Part shown: positions 9,816-13,069 of the stretch, piece after piece
Position numbering within the stretch: the stretch's first letter is position 1
How the letters are laid out: every line of letters begins with the position of its first letter
Assembly (NCBI GenBank): GCA_034096865.1
Contig: JAWQFJ010026649.1
Location: 12,501-25,569, forward strand
Length of the DNA: 13,069 nt
Reading direction: 5' to 3'
From: Theodoxus fluviatilis
Lineage: Eukaryota; Mollusca; Gastropoda; Cycloneritida; Neritidae
Made by a program: the position numbers and the translations under genes
Notes under the pieces: model-generated
What the model was told of the DNA's origin: nothing
Seen by the model: the letters and a program-made list of their open reading frames with translations, nothing else
Databases searched by the model: none

Positions 9816-10232
9816 GTCGTCCAAATTCTTCAGCCGCCATCTTGTTTTTCTCGTGACGTAACCATGACAACCAAAACATTTTTGCGCAGATCTTCATCAT
9901 TCGAATGTACCTACCCACACACCAAATTTCGGTCAAATCGGAGCACTTTGAGTTTTCGGCGGCCATCTTGTTTGTGCCCACTTCCGGTTACCATGGCAAC
10001 TCCATTTTTTTAACCCCACCCTAACCTGACCCCGGCCAACACCTAACATCACACCAAGTTTCATCTACCCACACACCAAATTTCGGTCAAATCGGAGCAC
10101 TTTGAGTTTTCGGCGGCCATCTTGTTTGTGCCCACTTCCGGTTACCATGGCAACACCATTTTTTAATCCCACCATGACCTGACCCCGGCCCACATCTAAC
10201 CCCATTCCAAGTTTCAAGTTGATGGGAACTCC

Positions 10233-10265
10233 TGTGTCTCAGGCGGCTTCGCCGCCTTTGACACA
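10233..10265. repeat. Internal hairpin 3 (pseudo 3' end)
   Basis: The same inner stem lies at 10241-10257 with the outer TGTGTC and GACACA arms. One base differs between the stems (TTTGACACA instead of TTCGACACA), which leaves both stems intact. Minus-strand CTGA is again present at plus 10239-10242. Confidence 0.75.
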
Positions 10266-10550
10266 GTCGTCCATTGTTTCCTCAGCCGCCATTTTGTTTT
10301 TCTCGTGACGTAACCATGGTAACCGAAAAATTTGTTCACAGATCTTCATCACTTGACTTGACCAACCCACACACCAAATTTCGGTAAAATCGGAGCACTT
10401 TGAGTTTTCGGCGGCCATCTTGTTTGTGCCCACTTCCGGTTACCATGGCAACACCATTTTTTAACCCCACGTTGACCCGACCCGGGTCCACACCTAACCC
10501 CATACCAAGTTTGAAGTCGATCGGAATAAAACTGTGGAAACGTATGAGTG

Positions 10551-10590
10551 TCACACACACAGACACACAGACACACACACACACAGACAG
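10551..10590. repeat. (CA)n microsatellite with CAGA interruptions
   Basis: A CA-rich tract interrupted by CAGACA steps lies just inside the right end of the inserted element. On the minus strand it is a GT/CTGT tract about 18 bp after the TC start. Non-autonomous Helitron-like elements often carry such a tract. Confidence 0.93.
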
Positions 10591-10608
10591 CGAAAATATA
10601 TATAGAGA
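10591..10608 (-). other. Helitron-like 5' terminus (TC end)
   Basis: On the minus strand this reads TCTCTATATATATTTTCG and directly follows host GGTGCAA. TCTCTA is a common start of Helitrons, and the host base before it is A, as expected. The boundary is set by the 50-bp phase: position 10609 is exactly unit position 27. Confidence 0.7.
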
Positions 10609-13032
10609 TTGCACCAGACTGCTGGCAATAGAGAACTGCTGTGGACTATATTAGAGAATTGCACCAGACTGCTGACAATATAGAACTGCTGTGGCCTATA
10701 TTAGAGAATTGCTCCAGACTGCTGACAATAGAGAACTGCTGTGGCCTATATTAGAGAATTGCACCAGACTGCTGGCAATAGAGAACTGCTGTGGCCTATA
10801 TTAGAGAATTGCTCCAGACTGCTGACAATAGAGAACTGCTGTGGCCTATATTAGAGAATTGCACCAGACTGCTGACAATAGAGAACTGCTGTGGCCTATA
10901 TTAGAGAATTGCTCCAGACTGCTGACAATAGAGAACTGCTGTGGCCTATATTAGAGAATTGCACCAGACTGCTGACAATAGAGAACTGCTGTGGCCTATA
11001 TTAGAGAATTGCACCAGACTGCTGACAATAGAGAACTGCTGTGGCCTATATTAGAGAATTGCACCAGACTGCTGACAATAGAGAACTGCTGTGGCCTATA
11101 TTAGAGAATTGCTCCAGACTGCTGACAATAGAGAACTGCTGTGGCCTATATTAGAGAATTGCACCAGACTGCTGACAATAGAGAACTGCTGTGGCCTATA
11201 TTAGAGAATTGCACCAGACTGCTGACAATAGAGAACTGCTGTGGCCTATATTAGAGAATTGCACCAGACTGCTGACAATAGAGAACTGCTGTGGCCTATA
11301 TTAGAGAATTGCACCAGACTGCTGACAATATAGAACTGCTGTGGCCTATATTAGAGAATTGCACCAGACTGCTGACAATAGAGAACTGCTGTGGCCTATA
11401 TTAGAGAATTGCACCAGACTGCTGACAATAGAGAACTGCTGTGGCCTATATTAGAGAATTGCACCAGACTGCTGACAATAGAGAACTGCTGTGGCCTATA
11501 TTAGAGAATTGCACCAGACTGCTGACAATATAGAACTGCTGTGGCCTATATTAGAGAATTGCACCAGACTGCTGACAATAGAGAACTGCTGTGGCCTATA
11601 TTAGAGAATTGCACCAGACTGCTGACAATATAGAACTGCTGTGGCCTATATTAGAGAATTGCACCAGACTGCTGACAATAGAGAACTGCTGTGGCCTATA
11701 TTAGAGAATTGCACCAGACTGCTGACAATAGAGAACTGCTGTGGCCTATATTAGAGAATTGCACCAGACTGCTGACAATAGAGAACTGCTGTGGCCTATA
11801 TTAGAGAATTGCACCAGACTGCTGACAATATAGAACTGCTGTGGCCTATATTAGAGAATTGCACCAGACTGCTGACAATAGAGAACTGCTGTGGCCTATA
11901 TTAGAGAATTGCACCAGACTGCTGACAATAGAGAACTGCTGTGGCCTATATTAGAGAATTGCACCAGACTGCTGACAATAGAGAACTGCTGTGGCCTATA
12001 TTAGAGAATTGCACCAGACTGCTGACAATAGAGAACTGCTGTGGCCTATATTAGAGAATTGCACCAGACTGCTGACAATAGAGAACTGCTGTGGCCTATA
12101 TTAGAGAATTGCACCAGACTGCTGACAATAGAGAACTGCTGTGGCCTATATTAGAGAATTGCACCAGACTGCTGACAATAGAGAACTGCTGTGGCCTATA
12201 TTAGAGAATTGCACCAGACTGCTGACAATAGAGAACTGCTGTGGCCTATATTAGAGAATTGCACCAGACTGCTGACAATAGAGAACTGCTGTGGCCTATA
12301 TTAGAGAATTGCACCAGACTGCTGACAATAGAGAACTGCTGTGGCCTATATTAGAGAATTGCACCAGACTGCTGACAATAGAGAACTGCTGTGGCCTATA
12401 TTAGAGAATTGCACCAGACTGCTGACAATAGAGAACTGCTGTGGCCTATATTAGAGAATTGCACCAGACTGCTGACAATAGAGAACTGCTGTGGCCTATA
12501 TTAGAGAATTGCACCAGACTGCTGACAATAGAGAACTGCTGTGGCCTATATTAGAGAATTGCACCAGACTGCTGACAATAGAGAACTGCTGTGGCCTATA
12601 TTAGAGAATTGCACCAGACTGCTGACAATAGAGAACTGCTGTGGCCTATATTAGAGAATTGCACCAGACTGCTGACAATAGAGAACTGCTGTGGCCTATA
12701 TTAGAGAATTGCACCAGACTGCTGACAATATAGAACTGCTGTGGCCTATATTAGAGAATTGCACCAGACTGCTGACAATAGAGAACTGCTGTGGCCTATA
12801 TTAGAGAATTGCACCAGACTGCTGACAATAGAGAACTGCTGTGGCCTATATTAGAGAATTGCACCAGACTGCTGACAATATAGAACTGCTGTGGCCTATA
12901 TTAGAGAATTGCACCAGACTGCTGACAATATAGAACTGCTGTGGCCTATATTAGAGAATTGCACCAGACTGCTGACAATAGAGAACTGCTGTGGCCTATA
13001 TTAGAGAATTGCACCAGACTGCTGACAATATA
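10609..13032. repeat. 50-bp tandem array, right arm
   Basis: The first 24 bp complete the unit interrupted at 9176, then 48 full units start at 10633 + 50k with no indel. The units nearest the insertion are the most varied: TGGCAATA near 10623 and 10773, GGACTATA near 10655, and TCCAG at 10711, 10811, 10911 and 11111. Beyond about 11160 the units are nearly uniform. The only common change is T at unit position 49, scattered at 10681, 11331, 11531, 11631, 11831, 12731, 12881, 12931 and 13031. No gene is present. Confidence 0.97.
10683..10982. repeat. 100-bp dimer pattern in the 50-bp array
   Basis: Six consecutive units alternate TCCAG and ACCAG (TCCAG at 10711, 10811 and 10911), a 100-bp two-unit higher-order repeat. 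A further TCCAG unit at 11111 breaks the alternation. Confidence 0.65.
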
Positions 13033-13069
13033 GAACTGCTGTGGCCTATATTAGGAATTGCAGACGCTG
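13033..13069. repeat. Irregular 50-bp unit at the window end
   Basis: This unit starts normally (GAACTGCTGTGGCC), then reads TTAGGAATTGCAGACGCTG, lacking about six bases relative to the consensus in three small deletions. It is the only unit of the 50-bp array with indels. It may be a real array edge or low-quality sequence at a contig end. Confidence 0.6.

Larger units (their letters stand above)
9223..10520. repeat. Five copies of a 298-300 bp internal repeat
   Basis: The conserved core TTTGAGTTTTCGGCGGCCAT starts at 9351, 9649, 9947, 10101 and 10399, so spacings are 298, 298, 154 and 298 bp. Copies 1 and 3 share CAAATTCTTCAGCC and CCTACCC. Copies 2 and 5 share CCATTGTTT and CCAACCC. This suggests an older dimer of about 596 bp. 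Copy 4 is fused to copy 3 near 10060 (AAGTTTCA joined to TCTACCC), removing about 144 bp including one hairpin and the CRE-like segment. Copy 5 diverges after 10520, where the GT-rich 5' region of the element begins. Reading frames in this repeat on the minus strand, with recurring KMAA peptides, are translations of the ATGGCGGC motif and are not convincing genes. Confidence 0.9.
9177..10608 (-). mobile_element. Non-autonomous Helitron-like element inserted in the 50-bp array
   Basis: This 1,432-bp segment splits a single 50-bp unit exactly: 26 bp lie to its left (ending at 9176) and the missing 24 bp resume at 10609. There is neither target duplication nor loss. On the minus strand it begins TCTCTATATATATTTTCG and ends CTGGCCGCGAAGCGGCTAG, and the bases flanking it are A and T. 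Known Helitrons begin with TC, end with a hairpin and CTRR, insert between A and T, and make no target-site duplication, so all four marks are present. The hairpin overlaps the CTAG instead of lying several bases before it. No Rep/helicase reading frame is present, so the element would depend on an autonomous partner elsewhere. Its body is 298-300 bp tandem repeats plus a GT-rich tract near the 5' end. The alternative is a plus-strand retroposon with a weak AGAGA duplication, but that leaves an extra A unexplained. Confidence 0.75.

Noticed and set aside
10525..10530. AATAAA as a polyadenylation signal on the plus strand
   Set aside because: A six-base match is expected by chance, and the element appears to lie on the minus strand with no coding region upstream.
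9171..10608. AGAGA at both borders as a 5-bp target-site duplication of a retroposon
   Set aside because: It would leave an unexplained A at 9176, and the 50-bp phase is already restored without any duplication. TC/CTAG ends with a hairpin fit better. Kept as the alternative.
9524..10654. Open frames in the inserted element, including minus-strand peptides with recurring NKMAAENSKCSD
   Set aside because: The peptides are translations of the 298-bp repeat, and the start codons come from the ATGGCGGC motif. They are short, overlap on both strands, and show no Rep or helicase motif.
1..13069. CRISPR array
   Set aside because: Units of 27 and 50 bp repeat without unique spacers, there are no cas genes, and the element content is eukaryotic.

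Overview
The window holds no protein-coding gene, tRNA, rRNA or CRISPR array that I can support. It is tandem-repeat DNA of a eukaryote, most likely an animal: kilobases of homogenised minisatellite or satellite units interrupted by one transposon-like insertion. The species cannot be read from the sequence. The insertion has Helitron-like ends, a (CA)n/(GT)n tract and CpG-containing motifs that look like animal promoter elements, which fits a metazoan, but this is inference.

Layout. (1) 1-5109: a 27-bp tandem array, about 189 units in constant phase, cut by the window start. Its last five units are diverged edge copies. (2) 5110-5613: old, strongly diverged 27-bp monomers. The stretch 5371-5586 preserves two rounds of a 108-bp four-monomer order. 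(3) 5601-9176: the left arm of a 50-bp array, 71 full units plus 26 bp, with no indel. (4) 9177-10608: a 1,432-bp insertion that I interpret as a non-autonomous Helitron on the minus strand. Read on that strand it starts with TC, ends with a GC-rich hairpin and CTAG, and sits between A and T. The interrupted 50-bp unit is split exactly 26 + 24 bp, with nothing lost or duplicated. (5) 10609-13032: the right arm of the same 50-bp array, 24 bp plus 48 full units, ending in an irregular 37-bp tail at the window end.

How the parts relate. The 27-bp monomer is itself a 14 + 13 bp duplication sharing AGACTACTG. The 50-bp unit is a 27-bp monomer plus a second monomer shortened to 23 bp by a 4-bp deletion. 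The degenerate stretch between the two arrays still carries the intermediates, so the window records nested steps of satellite evolution: about 13 bp, then 27 bp, then a 108-bp higher-order form, then a 50-bp compound unit that amplified.

The inserted element is built from five copies (one pair fused by a deletion) of a 298-300 bp repeat. Each copy carries matches to CRE/ATF, RFX X-box, ETS and YY1 motifs, and three internal hairpins followed by CTGA resemble the element's own 3' end. Long open frames across the 27-bp array are a consequence of a 27-bp period and are not genes.
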